64,000 bases of DNA from Papaver somniferum. Taxonomy: Eukaryota; Streptophyta; Magnoliopsida; Ranunculales; Papaveraceae. The first letter of the stretch is position 1. Each line of letters opens with the position of its first letter. Below are positions 25,752 through 39,470 of the stretch, piece after piece. Made by a program: the position numbers and the translations under genes. The DNA lies in NCBI RefSeq assembly GCF_003573695.1, contig NC_039368.1, positions 84,396,374 through 84,460,373 of the forward strand, read 5' to 3'. Below the pieces are notes generated by a model. It did no database searches and was not told the DNA's origin. It saw only the letters and a list, made by a program, of their open reading frames with translations.

Positions 25752-28700
25752 AGAAACCTGTAAGGATTTTGTAGAAATGTTCCCATGAGAAATGTTCGCC
25801 CATGTATTTACTAGTACCTGTTAAGAGGGAATAGCATTTCGTTCTAATGTATGGGAGATAATCCGACTGGAGCAAAATTTGGGAAAAAGTCACTTTTTGT
25901 TGCCGCAAAACATTAGAAACTAGAGAAACCTGTAAGGATTTTGGAGAAATGTTCTTCATGAGAAATGTTCGCCCATGTCTTTACTAAGACTTGTAAAGAG
26001 GGCATAACATTTCTTTCTAAGGTATAGGAGATAATCCTCCTGGAGCGAAATAATCTCGTCCAGAATTTGGGAAAAAGTCACTTTTTGTTGTCGCAAAACA
26101 TTATAAACTAGAGAAACCTGTATGGATTTTTAAGAAATGTTCCCATGAGAAATGTTCGCCTATGTCTTTACTAGTACTTTTTAAGAGGTCATAGAATTTC
26201 GTGCTAAGGTATGGGAGATAATCCGCCTGAAGCGAAATAATCTCGTCCAGAATTTGGGAAAAAGTCACTTTCTGTTGCCGAAAAACATCAGAAACTAGAG
26301 AAACCTGTAAGGATTTTGGAGAAATGTTCTGCATGAGAAATGTTCGCCCATGTCTTTACTAAGACTTGTTAAGAGGGCATAGCATTTCTTTCTAAGGTAT
26401 AGGAGATAATCCTCCTGGAGCGAAATAATCTCGTCCAGAATTTGAGAAAAAGTAACTTTTTGTTGCCGCAAAACATTAGAAACTAGAGAAACCTGTAAGG
26501 ATTTTTGAGAAATGTTCCCATGAGAAATGTTCGCCTATGTCTTTACTAGGACTTATTAAGAGCTCATAGCATTTAGTGCTAAGCTATGGGAGATAATCCG
26601 CCTGAAGCGAAATAATCTCGTCCAGAATTTGTGAAAAAGTCAATTTATGTTGCCGTAAAACATCAGAAACTAGAGAAACCTGTAAGGATTTTGGAGAAAT
26701 GTTCCCCCATGAGAAATATTCGCCTATGTCTTTACTAGGACTTGTCAAGAGGTAATACCATTTCATGCTAAGGTATGGGAGATAATCCTCCTGGAGCGAA
26801 ATAATCTCGTCCATAATTTGGGAAAAAGTCACAATCTGTTGCCGCAAAACATCAGAAACTAGAGAAACCTGTAAGGATTTTGGAGAAATGTTCCTCATGA
26901 GGAATGTTCACCCATGTCTTTACTAGTACCTGTTAAGAGGGAATAGCATTTCGTTCTAAGGTATGGGAGATAATCCGCCCTAAGTGAAATAATCTCGTCC
27001 AGAATTTGGGGAAAAGTCACTTTTTGTTGCAGCAAAACATCAGAAACTAGAGAAACCTGTAAGGGTTTTGGAGAAATGTTCCCCATGAGAAATATTCGCC
27101 TATGTCTTTACTAGGACTTGTTAAGATGGAATACCATTTCGTGCTAAGGTATGGGAGATAATCCACCTGAAGCGAAATAATCTCGTCCACAATTTGGGAA
27201 AAAGTCACTTTCTGCTGCCGCAAAACATCAGAAACCAGAGAAACCTGTAAGGATTTTGGAGAAATGTTCCACATGAGAAATGTTCGCCCATGTCTTTACT
27301 AGTACCTTTTAAGAGGGCATAGCATTTCGTTCTAAGGTATGGGAGATAATCCGCCTTAAGCGAAATAAACTCGTCCAGAATTTGGGGAAAAGTCACTTTC
27401 TGTAGCCGCAAAACATTAGAAAATAGAGAAACCTGTAAGTATTTTGGAGAAATGTTCCCCATGAGAAATATTCGCCTATGTCTTTACTAGGACTTTTTAA
27501 GAGGGAATACCATTTCATGCTAATGTATGGGAGATAATCCTCCTGGAGCGAAATAATCTCGTCCAGAATTTGGGAAAAAGTCACTTTCTGTTGCTGCAAA
27601 ACATCAGAAACTAGAGAAACCTGTAAGGATTTTGGAGAAATGTTCCCATGAGAAATGTTCGCCCATGTATTTACTAGTACATGTTAAGAGGGCATAGCAT
27701 TTCGTTCTAATGTATGGGAGATAATCCGACTGGAGCAAAATTTGGGAAAAAGTCACTTTTTGTTGCCGCAAAACATTAGAAACTAGAGAAACCTGTAAGG
27801 ATTTTGGAGAAATGTTCTGCATGATAAATGTTATCCTATGTCTTTACTAGTACCTGTTAAGAGGGAGTAGCATTTCGTTCTAAGGTATGGGAGATAATCC
27901 GCCCTAAGTGAAATAATCTCGTCCAGAATTTGGGGAAAAGTCACTTTTTGTTGCCGCAAAACATCAGAAACTAGAGAAACCTGTAAGGGTTTTGGAGAAA
28001 TGTTCCCCCATGAGAAATATTCGCCTATGTCTTTACTAGGACTTGTTAAGATGGAATACCATTTCATGCTAAGGTATGGGAGATAATCCTCCTGGAGCGA
28101 AATAATCTCGTCCATAATTTGGGAAAAAGTCACAATCTGTTGCCGCAAAACATCAGAAACTAGAGAAACCTGTAAGGATTTTGGAGAAATGTTCCTCATA
28201 AGAAATGTTCGCCCATGTATTTACTAGTACCTGTTAAGAGGGAATAGCATTTCGTTCTAAGGTATGGGAGATAATCCGCCCTAAGTGAAATAATCTCGTC
28301 CAGAATTTGGGGAAAAGTCACTTTTTGTTGCCGCAAAACATCAGAAACTAGAGAAACCTGTAAGGGTTTTGGAGAAATGTTCCACATGAGAAATGTTCGC
28401 CCATGTCTTTACTAGTACCTGTTAAGAGGGCATAGCATTTCGTTCTAAGGTATGGGAGATAATCCGACTGGAGCAAAATTTGGGAAAAAGTCACTTTTTG
28501 TTGCCGCAAAACATTAGAAACTAGAGAAACCTGTAAGGATTTTGGAGAAATATTCTTCATGAGAAATGTTCGCCCATGTCTTTACTAAGAATTGTTAAGA
28601 GGGCATAGCATTTCTTTCTAGGGTATAGGAGATAATCCTCCAGGAGCGAAATAATCTCGTCCAGAATTTGGGAAAAAGTCACTTTATGTTGCCGCAAAAC

Positions 28701-29300
28701 ATCAGAAACTAGAGAAACCTGTAAGGATTTTGGAGAAATGTTCCACATGAGAAATGTTCGCCCATGTCTTTACTAGAACCTGTTAAGAGGGTATAGCATT
28801 TCGTTCTAAGGTATGGGAGATAATCCGCCTTAAGCGAAATAATCTCGTCCAGAATTTGGGGAAAAGTCACTTTCTGTTGCCGCAAAACATCAGAAACTAG
28901 AGAAACTTGTAAGGATTTTGGAGAAATGTTCCCCATGAGAAATATTCGCCTATGTCTTTACTAGGACTTGTTAATAGGGAATACCATTTCATGCTAATGT
29001 GTGGGAGATAATCCTCCTGGAGCGAAATAATCTCGTCCAGAATTTGGGAAAAAGTCACTTTCTGTTGACGCAAAACATCAGAAACTAGAGAAACCTGTAA
29101 GGATTTTGGAGAAATGTTCCGCATGATAAATGTTCTCCTATGTCTTTACTAGTAATTGTTAAGAGGGCATAGCATTTCGTGCTAAGGTATGGGAGATAAT
29201 CTGCCTGGATTGAAATAATATCGTCCAGAATTTGGGAAAAAGTCACTTTCTGTTGCCGCAAAACATCAGAAACTAAAGAAACCTGTAAGGATTTTGGAGA
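25050..29300 (+). repeat. Segmental duplication, 8.0-kb pair, left copy
   Basis: About 4.2 kb matches 33.06-37.3 kb at an offset of 8007 bp, falling to 8005 bp after a 2-bp loss (the copy near 35.42 kb reads CATTAGAATAGAG where the left copy has CATTAGAAAATAGAG). More than twenty consecutive monomers keep the same order and private variants. Edges are approximate to one monomer. Confidence 0.85.
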
Positions 29301-30000
29301 AATGTTCCCCCATGAGAAATATTCGCCTATGTCTTTACTAGGACTTGTTAAGATGGAATACCATTTTATGCTAAGGTATGGGAGATAATCCTCCTTGAGC
29401 GAAATAATCTAGTCCAGAATTTGGGAAAAAGTCACTTTCTGTTGCCGCAAAACATCAGAAACTAGAGAAACCTGTAAGGATTTTGGAGAAATGTTCCACA
29501 TGAGATATGTTCGCCCATGTATTTACTAGTACCTGTTAAGATGGCATAGCATTTCGTTCTAAGGTATGGGAGATAATCCGCCTTAAGCGAAATAAACTCG
29601 TCCAGAATTTGGGGAAAAGTCACTTTCTGTAGCCGCAAAACATCAGAAACTAGAGAAACCTGTAAGTATTTTGGAGAAATGTTCCCCATGAGAAATATTC
29701 GCCTATGTCTTTACTAGGACTTTTTAAGAGGGAATACCATTTCATGCTAATGTGTGGGAGATAATCCTCCTGGGGCGAAATAATCAAGTCCAGAATTTGG
29801 GAAAAAGTCACTATCTGTTGCTGCAAAACATCAGAAACTAGAGAAACCTGTAAGGATTTTGGAGAAATGTTCCCATGAGAAATGTTCGCCCATGTATTTA
29901 CTAGTACCTGTTAAGAGGGAATAGCATTTCGTTCTAATGTATGGGAGATAATCCGACTGGAGCAAAATTTGGGAAAAAGTCACTTTTTGTTGCCGCAAAA
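28348..30000 (+). repeat. Segment duplicated at 32265-33917 (offset 3917)
   Basis: The shared private features are AGAATTGTTAAG, TAGGGTATAGGAG with CTCCAGGAGCG, CTGTTGACGC, and ATATCGTCC in a TGGATTGAAATAA monomer. This pair overlaps the 8.0-kb duplication, so the 28.3-29.3 kb block exists at least three times (also 36.35-37.3 kb). Confidence 0.8.
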
Positions 30001-31740
30001 CATTAGAAACTAGAGAAACCTGTAAGGATTTTGGAGAAATGTTCTTCATGAGAAATGTTCGCCCATGTCTTTACTAAGACTTGTTAAGAGGGCATAACAT
30101 TTCTTTCTAAGGTATAGGAGATAATCCTCCTGGAGCGAAATAATCTCGTCCAGAATTTGGGAAAAAGTCACTTTTTGTTGCCGCAAAACATTAGAAACTA
30201 GAGAAACCTGTAAGGATTTTTAAGAAATGTTCCCATGAGAAATGTTCGCCTATGTCTTTACTAGTACTTTTTAAGAGGTCATAGCATTTCGTGCTAAGGT
30301 ATGGGAGATAATCCGCCTGAAGCGAAATAATCTCGTCCAGAATTTGGGAAAAAGTCACTTTTTGTTGCCGCAAAACATTAGAAACTAGAGAAACCTGTAA
30401 GGATTTTTAAGAAATGTTCCCATGAGAAATGTTCGCCTATGTCTTTACTAGTACTTTTTAAGAGGTCATAGCACTTCGTGCTAAGGTATGGGAGATAATC
30501 CGCCTGAAGCGAAATAATCTCGTCCAGAATTTGGGAAAAAGTCACTTTTTGTTGCCGCAAAACATTAGAAACTAGAGAAACCTGTAAGGATTTTTGAGAA
30601 ATGTTCCCATGAGAAATGTTCGCCTATGTCTTTACTAGGACTTGTTAAGAGCTCATAGCATTTAGTGCTAAGCTATGGGATATAATCCGCCTGAAGCGAA
30701 ATAATCTCGTCCAGAATTTGTGAAAAAGTCAATTTCTGTTGCCGTAAAACATCAGAAACTAGAGAAACCTGTAAGGATTTTGGAGAAATGTTCCCCCATG
30801 AGAAATATTCGCCTATGTCTTTACTAGGACTTGTTAAGAGGGAATACCATTTCATGCTAAGGTATGGGAGATAATCCTCCTGGAGCGAAATAATCTCGTC
30901 CATAATTTGGGAAAAAGTCACAATCTGTTGCCGCAAAACATCAGAAACTAGAGAAACCTGTAAGGATTTTGGAGAAATGTTCCTCATGAGAAATGTTCAC
31001 CCATGTCTTTACTAGTACCTGTTAAGAGGGAATAGCATTTCGTTCTAAGGTATGGGAGATAATCCGCCCTAAGTGAAATAATCTCGTCCAGAATTTGGGG
31101 AAAAGTCACTTTTTGTTGCCGCAAAACATCAGAAACTAGAGAAACCTGTAAGGGTTTTGGAGAAATGTTCCCCATGAGAAATATTCGCCTATGTCTTTAC
31201 TAGGACTTGTTAAGATGGAATACCATTTCGTGCTAAGGTATGGGAGATAATCCACCTGAAGCGAAATAATCTCGTCCAGAATTTGGGAAAAAGTCACTTT
31301 CTGTTGCCGCAAAACATCAGAAACCAGAGAAACCTGTAAGGATTTTGGAGAAATGTTCCACATGAGAAATGTTCGCCCATGTCTTTACTAGTACCTGTTA
31401 AGAGGGCATAGCATTTCGTTCTAAGGTATGGGAGATAATCCGCCTTAAGCGAAATAAACTCGTCCAGAATTTGGGGAAAAGTCACTTTCTGTAGCCGCAA
31501 AACATTAGAAACTAGAGAAACCTGTAAGTATTTTGGAGAAATGTTCCCCATGAGAAATATTCGCCTATGTCTTTACTAGGACTTTTTAAGAGGGAATACC
31601 ATTTCATGCTAATGTATGGGAGATAATCCTCCTGGAGCGAAATAATCTCGTCCAGAATTTGGGAAAAAGTCACTTTCTGTTGCTGCAAAACATCAGAAAC
31701 TAGAGAAACCTGTAAGGATTTTGGAGAAATGTTCCCATGG
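29840..31740 (+). repeat. Segment duplicated from/with 15.98-17.88 kb (offset 13864)
   Basis: This shares the doubled monomer and its private CACTTCG base (30.47 kb and 16.61 kb). The match ends where one copy reads CCCATGAG and the other CCCATGGG. The left end fades gradually through 29.46 kb. Confidence 0.83.
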
Positions 31741-32380
31741 GAAATGTTCGCCTATGTCTTTACTAGGACTTGTTAAGAGATCATAGCATTTAGTGCTAAG
31801 CTATGGGAGATAATCCGCCTGAAGCGAAATAATCTCGTCCAGAATTTGTGAAAAAGTCACTTTCTGTAGCCGCAAAACATTAGAAAATAGAGAAACCTGT
31901 AAGGATTTTGGAGAAATGTTCCCCCATGAGAAATATTCTCCTATGTCTTTACTAGGACTTGTTAAGAGGGCATAGCATTTCGTGCTAAGGTATGGGAGAT
32001 AATCTGCCTGGATTGAAATAATCTCGTCCAGAATTTGGGAAAAAGTCACTTTCTGTTGCCGCAAAACATCAGAAACTAGAGAAACCTGTAAGGATTTTGG
32101 AGAAATGTTCCCCCATGAGAAATATTCGCCTATGTCTTTACTAGGACTTGTTAAGATGGAATACCATTTTATGCTAAGGTATGGGAGATAATCCTCCTGG
32201 AGCGAAATAATCTAGTCCAGAATTTGGGAAAAAGTCACTTTCTGTTGCCGCAAAACATCAGAAACTAGAGAAACCTGTAAGGATTTTGGAGAAATGTTCC
32301 ACATGAGAAATGTTCGCCCATGTCTTTACTAGTACCTGTTAAGAGGGCATAGCATTTCGTTCTAAGGTATGGGAGATAAT
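30570..32380 (+). repeat. Segment duplicated with 22.0-23.81 kb (offset 8569)
   Basis: The order of monomers is the same. The match stops inside one monomer at about 32.38 kb, where this copy switches to the CCGACTGGAGC short type while 23.81 kb continues as CCGCCTTAAGCG. The break lies within a monomer, not at its edge. Confidence 0.8.
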
Positions 32381-33059
32381 CCGACTGGAGCAAAATTTGG
32401 GAAAAAGTCACTTTTTGTTGCCGCAAAACATTAGAAACTAGAGAAACCTGTAAGGATTTTGGAGAAATATTCTTCATGAGAAATGTTCGCCCATGTCTTT
32501 ACTAAGAATTGTTAAGAGGGCATAGCATTTATTTCTAGGGTATAGGAGATAATCCTCCAGGAGCGAAATAATCTCGTCCAGAATTTGGGAAAAAGTCACT
32601 TTATGTTGCCGCAAAACATCAGAAACTAGAGAAACCTGTAAGGATTTTGGAGAAATGTTCCACATGAGAAATGTTCGCCCATGTCTTTACTAGAACCTGT
32701 TAAGAGGGCATAGCATTTCGTTCTAAGTTATGGGAGATAATCCGCCTTAAGCGAAATAATCTCGTCCAGAATTTGGGGAAAAGTCACTTTCTGTTGCCGC
32801 AAAACATCAGAAACTAGAGAAACTTGTAAGGATTTTGGAGAAATGTTCCCCATGAGAAATATTCGCCTATGTATTTACTAGGACTTGTTAATAGGGAATA
32901 CCATTTCATGCTAATGTGTGGGAGATAATCCTCCTGGAGCGAAATAATCTCGTCCAGAATTTGGGAAAAAGTCACTTTCTGTTGACGCAAAACATCAGAA
33001 ACTAGAGAAACCTGTAAGGATTTTGGAGAAATGTTCCGCATGATAAATGTTCTCCTATG

Positions 33060-36000
33060 TCTTTACTAGTAATTGTTAAGAGGGCATAGCATTTCGTGCT
33101 AAGGTATGGGAGATAATCTGCCTGGATTGAAATAATATCGTCCAGAATTTGGGAAAAAGTCACTTTCTGTTGCCGCAAAACATCAGAAACTAAAGAAACC
33201 TGTAAGGATTTTGGAGAAATGTTCCCCCATGAGAAATATTCGCCTATGTCTTTACTAGGACTTGTTAAGATGGAATACCATTTTATGCTAAGGTATGGGA
33301 GATAATCCTCCTTGAGCGAAATAATCTAGTCCAGAATTTGGGAAAAAGTCACTTTCTGTTGCCGCAAAACATCAGAAACTAGAGAAACCTGTAAGGATTT
33401 TGGAGAAATGTTCCACATGAGATATGTTCGCCCATGTCTTTACTAGTACCTGTTAAGAGGGCATAGCATTTCGTTCTAAGGTATGGGAGATAATCCGCCT
33501 TAAGCGAAATAAACTCGTCCAGAATTTGGGGAAAAGTCACTTTCTGTAGCCGCAAAACATCAGAAACTAGAGAAACCTGTAAGTATTTTGGAGAAATGTT
33601 CCCCATGAGAAATATTCGCCTATGTCTTTACTAGGACTTTTTAAGAGGGAATACCATTTCATGCTAATGTGTGGGAGATAATCCTCCTGGGGCGAAATAA
33701 TCAAGTCCAGAATTTGGGAAAAAGTCACTTTCTGTTGCTGCAAAACATCAGAAACTAGAGAAACCTGTAAGGATTTTGTAGAAATGTTCCCATGAGAAAT
33801 GTTCGCCCATGTATTTACTAGTACCTGTTAAGAGGGAATAGCATTTCGTTCTAATGTATGGGAGATAATCCGACTGGAGCAAAATTTGGGAAAAAGTCAC
33901 TTTTTGTTGCCGCAAAACATTAGAAACTAGAGAAACCTGTAAGGATTTTGGAGAAATGTTCTTCATGAGAAATGTTCGCCCATGTCTTTACTAAGACTTG
34001 TAAAGAGGGCATAACATTTCTTTCTAAGGTATAGGAGATAATCCTCCTGGAGCGAAATAATCTCGTCCAGAATTTGGGAAAAAGTCACTTTTTGTTGTCG
34101 CAAAACATTATAAACTAGAGAAACCTGTATGGATTTTTAAGAAATGTTCCCATGAGAAATGTTCGCCTATGTCTTTACTAGTACTTTTTAAGAGGTCATA
34201 GAATTTCGTGCTAAGGTATGGGAGATAATCCGCCTGAAGCGAAATAATCTCGTCCAGAATTTGGGAAAAAGTCACTTTCTGTTGCCGAAAAACATCAGAA
34301 ACTAGAGAAACCTGTAAGGATTTTGGAGAAATGTTCTGCATGAGAAATGTTCGCCCATGTCTTTACTAAGACTTGTTAAGAGGGCATAGCATTTCTTTCT
34401 AAGATATAGGAGATAATCCTCCTGGAGCGAAATAATCTCGTCCAGAATTTGAGAAAAAGTAACTTTTTGTTGCCGCAAAACATTAGAAACTAGAGAAACC
34501 TGTAAGGATTTTTGAGAAATGTTCCCATGAGAAATGTTCGCCTATGTCTTTACTAGGACTTTGTAAGAGCTCATAGCATTTAGTGCTAAGCTATGGGAGA
34601 TAATCCGCCTGAAGCGAAATAATCTCGTCCAGAATTTGTGAAAAAGTCATTTTCTGTTGCCGTAAAACATCAGAAACTAGAGAAACCTGTAAGGATTTTG
34701 GAGAAATGTTCCCCCATGAGAAATATTCGCCTATGTCTTTACTAGGACTTGTTAAGAGGTAATACCATTTCATGCTAAGGTATGGGAGATAATCCTCCTG
34801 GAGCGAAATAATCTCGTCCATAATTTGGGAAAAAGTCACAATCTGTTGCCGCAAAACATCAGAAACTAGAGAAACCTGTAAGGATTTTGGAGAAATGTTC
34901 CTCATGAGAAATGTTCACCCATGTCTTTACTAGTACCTGTTAAGAGGGAATAGCATTTCGTTCTAAGGTATGGGAGATAATCCGCCCTAAGTGAAATAAT
35001 CTCGTCCAGAATTTGGGGAAAAGTCATTTTTTGTTGCCGCAAAACATCAGAAACTAGAGAAACCTGTAAGGGTTTTGGAGAAATGTTCCCCATGAGAAAT
35101 ATTCGCCTATGTCTTTACTAGGACTTGTTAAGATGGAATACCATTTCGTGCTAAGGTATGGGAGATAATACACCTGAAGCGAAATAATCTCGTCCACAAT
35201 TTGGGAAAAAGTCACTTTCTGTTGCCGCAAAACATCAGAAACCAGAGAAACCTGTAAGGATTTTAGAGAAATGTTCCACATGAGAAATGTTCGCCCATGT
35301 CTTTACTAGTACCTGTTAAGAGGGCATAGCATTTCGTTCTAAGGTATGGGAGATAATCCGCCTTAAGCGAAATAAACTCGTCCAGAATTTGGGGAAAAGT
35401 CACTTTCTGTAGCCGCAAAACATTAGAATAGAGAAACCTGTAAGTATTTTGGAGAAATGTTCCCCATGAGAAATATTCGCCTATGTCTTTACTAGGACTT
35501 TTTAAGAGGGAATACCATTTCATGCTAATGTATGGGAGATAATCCTCCTGGAGCGAAATAATCTCGTCCAGAATTTGGGAAAAAGTCACTTTCTGTTGCT
35601 GCAAAACATCAGAAACTAGAGAAACCTGTAAGGATTTTGGAGAAATGTTCCCATGAGAAATGTTCGCCCATGTATTTACTAGTACCTGTTAAGAGGGCAT
35701 AGCATTTCGTTCTAATGTATGGGAGATAATCCGACTGGAGCAAAATTTGGGAAAAAGTCACTTTTTGTTGCCGCAAAACATTAGAAACTAGAGAAACCTG
35801 TAAGGATTTTGGAGAAATGTTCTGCATGATAAATGTTCTCCTATGTCTTTACTAGTACCTGTTAAGAGGGAATAGCATTTCGTTCTAAGGTATGGGAGAT
35901 AATCCGCCCTAAGTGAAATAATCTCGTCCAGAATTTGGGGAAAAGTCACTTTTTGTTGCCGCAAAACATCAGAAACTAGAGAAACCTGTAAGGGTTTTGG

Positions 36001-37300
36001 AGAAATGTTCCCCCATGAGAAATATTCGCCTATGTCTTTACTAGGACTTGTTAAGATGGAATACCATTTCATGCTAAGGTATGGGAGATAATCCTCCTGG
36101 AGCGAAATAATCTCGTCCATAATTTGGGAAAAAGTCACAATCTGTTGCCGCAAAACATCAGAAACTAGAGAAACCTGTAAGGATTTTGGAGAAATGTTCC
36201 TCATAAGAAATGTTCGCCCATGTATTTACTAGTACCTGTTAAGAGGGAATAGCATTTCGTTCTAAGGTATGGGAGATAATCCTCCCTAAGTGAAATAATC
36301 TCGTCCAGAATTTGGGGAAAAGTCACTTTTTGTTGCCGCAAAACATCAGAAACTAGAGAAACCTGTAAGGGTTTTGGAGAAATGTTCCACATGAGAAATG
36401 TTCGCCCATGTCTTTACTAGTACCTGTTAAGAGGGCATAGCATTTCGTTCTAAGGTATGGGAGATAATCCGACTGGAGCAAAATTTGGGAAAAAGTCACT
36501 TTTTGTTGCCGCAAAACATTAGAAACTAGAGAAACCTGTAAGGATTTTGGAGAAATATTCTTCATGAGAAATGTTCGCCCATGTCTTTACTAAGAATTGT
36601 TAAGAGGGCATAGCATTTATTTCTAGGGTATAGGAGATAATCCTCCAGGAGCGAAATAATCTCGTCCAGAATTTGGGAAAAAGTCACTTTATGTTGCCGC
36701 AAAACATCAGAAACTAGAGAAACCTGTAAGGATTTTGGAGAAATGTTCCACATGAGAAATGTTCGCCCATGTCTTTACTAGAACCTGTTAAGAGGGCATA
36801 GCATTTCGTTATAAGGTATGGGAGATAATCCGCCTTAAGCGAAATAATCTCGTCCAGAATTTGGGGAAAAGTCACTTTCTGTTGCCGCAAAACATCAGAA
36901 ACTAGAGAAACTTGTAAGGATTTTGGAGAAATGTTCCCCATGAGAAATATTCGCCTATGTATTTACTAGGACTTGTTAATAGGGAATACCATTTCATGCT
37001 AATGTGTGGGAGATAATCCTCCTGGAGCGAAATAATCTCGTCCAGAATTTGGGAAAAAGTCACTTTCTGTTGACGCAAAACATCAGAAACTAGAGAAACC
37101 TGTAAGGATTTTGGAGAAATGTTCCGCATGATAAATGTTCTCCTATGTCTTTACTAGTACTTGTTAAGAGGGCATAGCATTTCGTGCTAAGGTATGGGAG
37201 ATAATCTGCCTGGATTGAAATAATCTCGTCCAGAATTTGGGAAAAAGTCACTTTCTGTTGCCGCAAAACATCAGAAACTAGAGAAACCTGTAAGGATTTT
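33060..37300 (+). repeat. Segmental duplication, 8.0-kb pair, right copy
   Basis: Partner of 25.05-29.3 kb. Its left edge is fused to sequence related to 29.1 kb, so the arrangement reads as tandem duplication of an approximately 8-kb segment whose second copy is cut at about 37.3 kb, where domain C begins. Confidence 0.85.
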
Positions 37301-37690
37301 GGATAAATTTTCCCCCATGAGAAATATTCGCCTATGTCTTTACTAGGACTTGTTAAGAGGGAATACCATTTCATGCTAAGGTATGGGAGATAATCCTCCT
37401 AGAGCGAAATAATCTCGTCCATAATTTGGGAAAAAGTCACAATCTGTTGCCCCAAAACATCAGAAATTAGAGAAACCTGTAAGGATTTTGGAGAAATGTT
37501 CCTCATGAGAAATGTTCGCCCATGTCTTTACTAGTACCTGTTAAGAGGGCATAGCATTTTGTTCAAAGGTATGGGAGATAATCCGCCCTAAGTGAAATAA
37601 TCTCGTCCAGAATTTGGGGAAAAGTCAATTTTTGTTGCCGCAAAACATCAGAAACTAGAGAAACCTGTAAGGGTTTTGGAGAAATGTTCC
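36180..37690 (+). repeat. B/C junction block, also present at 46.38-47.89 kb (offset 10201)
   Basis: About 1.5 kb across the transition between domains B and C recurs inside domain C. It begins at the CTCATAAGAAATG monomer and ends where GCATGAAAAATG replaces CCCATGAGAAATA. Scattered substitutions (for example GGATAAATTTT near 37.30 kb against GGAGAAATGTT) separate the two. Confidence 0.82.
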
Positions 37691-38099
37691 GCATGAAAAA
37701 TGTTCTCCTATGTCTTTACTAGTACTTGTTAAGAGGGCATAGAATTTCGTGCTAAGGTATGGGAGATAATCTGCCTGGATTGAAATAATCTCGTCCAGAA
37801 TTTGGGAAAAAGTCACTTTATGTTGCCGCAAAACATCAGAAACTAGAGAAACCTGTAAGGATTTTGGAGAAATGTTCCCCCATGAGAAATATTCGCCTAT
37901 GTCTTTACTAGGACTTGTTAAGATGGAATACTATTTCATGCTAAGGTATGGGAGATAATCCTCCTGGAGCGAAATAATCTCGTCCAGAATTTGGGAAAAA
38001 GTCACTTTCTGTTGCCGCAAAACATCAGAAACTAGAGAAACCTGTAAGGATTTTGGAGAAATGTTCCCCCATGAGAAATATTCGCCTATGTCTTTACTA

Positions 38100-39470
38100 G
38101 GACTTGTTAAGATGGAATACTATTTCATGCTAAGGTATGGGAGATGATCCTCCTGGAGCGAAATAATCTCGTCCAGAATTTGGGAAAAAGTCACTTTCTG
38201 TTGCCGCAAAACATCAGAAACTAGAGAAACCTGTAAGGATTTTGGAGAAATGTTCCACATGAGAAATGTTCGCCCATGTCTTTACTAGTACCTGTTAAGA
38301 GGGCATAGCATTTCGTTCTAAGGTATGGGAGACAATCCGACTGGAGCAAAATTTGGGAAAAAGTCACTTTTTGTTGCCGCAAAACATTAGAAACTAGAGA
38401 AACCTGTAAGGATTTTGGAGAAATATTCTTCATGAGAAATGTTCGCCCATGTCTTTACTAAGAATTGTTAAGAGGGCATAGCATTTCTTTCTAGGGTATA
38501 GGAGATAATCCTCCAGGAGCGAAATAATCTCGTCCAGAATTTGGGAAAAAGTCACTTTTTGTTGCCGCAAAACATTAGAAACTAGAGAAACCTGTAAGGA
38601 TTTTTTAGAAATGTTCCCATGAGAAATGTTCGCCTATGTCTTTACTAGGACTTGTTAAGAGGTCATAGCATTTCGTGCTAAGGTATGGGAGATAATCCGC
38701 CTGAAGCGAAATAATCTCGTCCAGAATTTGGGAAAAAGTCACTTTTTGTTGCCGCAAAACATCAGAAATTAGAGAAACCTGTAAGGATTTTGGAGAAATG
38801 TTCATCATGAGAAATATTCGCCTATGTCTTTACTAGTACTTTTTAAGAGGTCATAGAATTTCGTGCTAAGGTATGGGAGATAATCCGCCTTAAGCGAAAT
38901 AATCTCGTCCAGAATTTGGGGAAAAGTCACATTATGTTGCCGCAAAACATCAGAAACTAGAGAAACCTGTAAGTATTTTGGAGAAATGTTCCCCATGAGA
39001 AATATTCGCCTATGTATTTACTAGGACTTGTTAATAGGGAATACCATTTCATGCTAATGTGTGGGAGATAATCCTCCTGGAGCGAAATAATCTCGTCCAG
39101 AATTTGGGAAAAAGTCACTTTCTGTTGACGCAAAACATCAGAAACTAGAGAAACCTGTAAGGATTTTGGAGAAATGTTCCGCATGATAAATGTTCTCCTA
39201 TGTCTTTACTAGTACTTGTTAAGAGGGCATAGCATTTCGTGCTAAGGTATGGGAGATAATCTGCCTGGATTGAAATAATCTCGTCCAGAATTTGGGAAAA
39301 AGTCACTTTCTGTTGCCGCAAAACATCAGAAACTAGAGAAACCTGTAAGGATTTTGGAGAAATGTTCCCCCATGAGAAATATTCGCATATGTCTTTACTA
39401 GGACTTGTTAAGAGGGAATACCATTTCATGCTAAGGTATGGGAGATAATCCTCCTGGAGCGAAATAATCT
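38100..39470 (+). repeat. Domain-C block, repeated at ~39.4, ~41.3 and ~50.1 kb
   Basis: Monomers with starts near 38221, 38605, 38805 and 38957 recur at +3166 (41387, 41771, 41971, 42123) and +12043 (50264, 50648, 50848, 51000). The first 0.8 kb also recurs at +1301 (39522, 39906). The 1301 spacing is seven monomers. Confidence 0.82.

Larger units (their letters stand above)
13540..37300 (+). repeat. Domain B: 9-monomer HOR (~1676 bp) and rearranged derivatives
   Basis: The domain is marked by the monomer pair CACATGAGAAATG and AAACTCGTCC followed by CTGTAGCCGC (first at 14087), by CTGTTGCTGC, and by five-C 189-bp monomers. The short monomer recurs at 14302, 15978, 17840, 19518, 21193, 24076, 25752, 27615 and 29842, with spacings of 1676, 1862, 1678, 1675, 2883, 1676, 1863 and 2227. 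The base period is therefore nine monomers with occasional insertions. From about 25 kb, a second layer of multi-kb duplications is superimposed. Confidence 0.8.
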
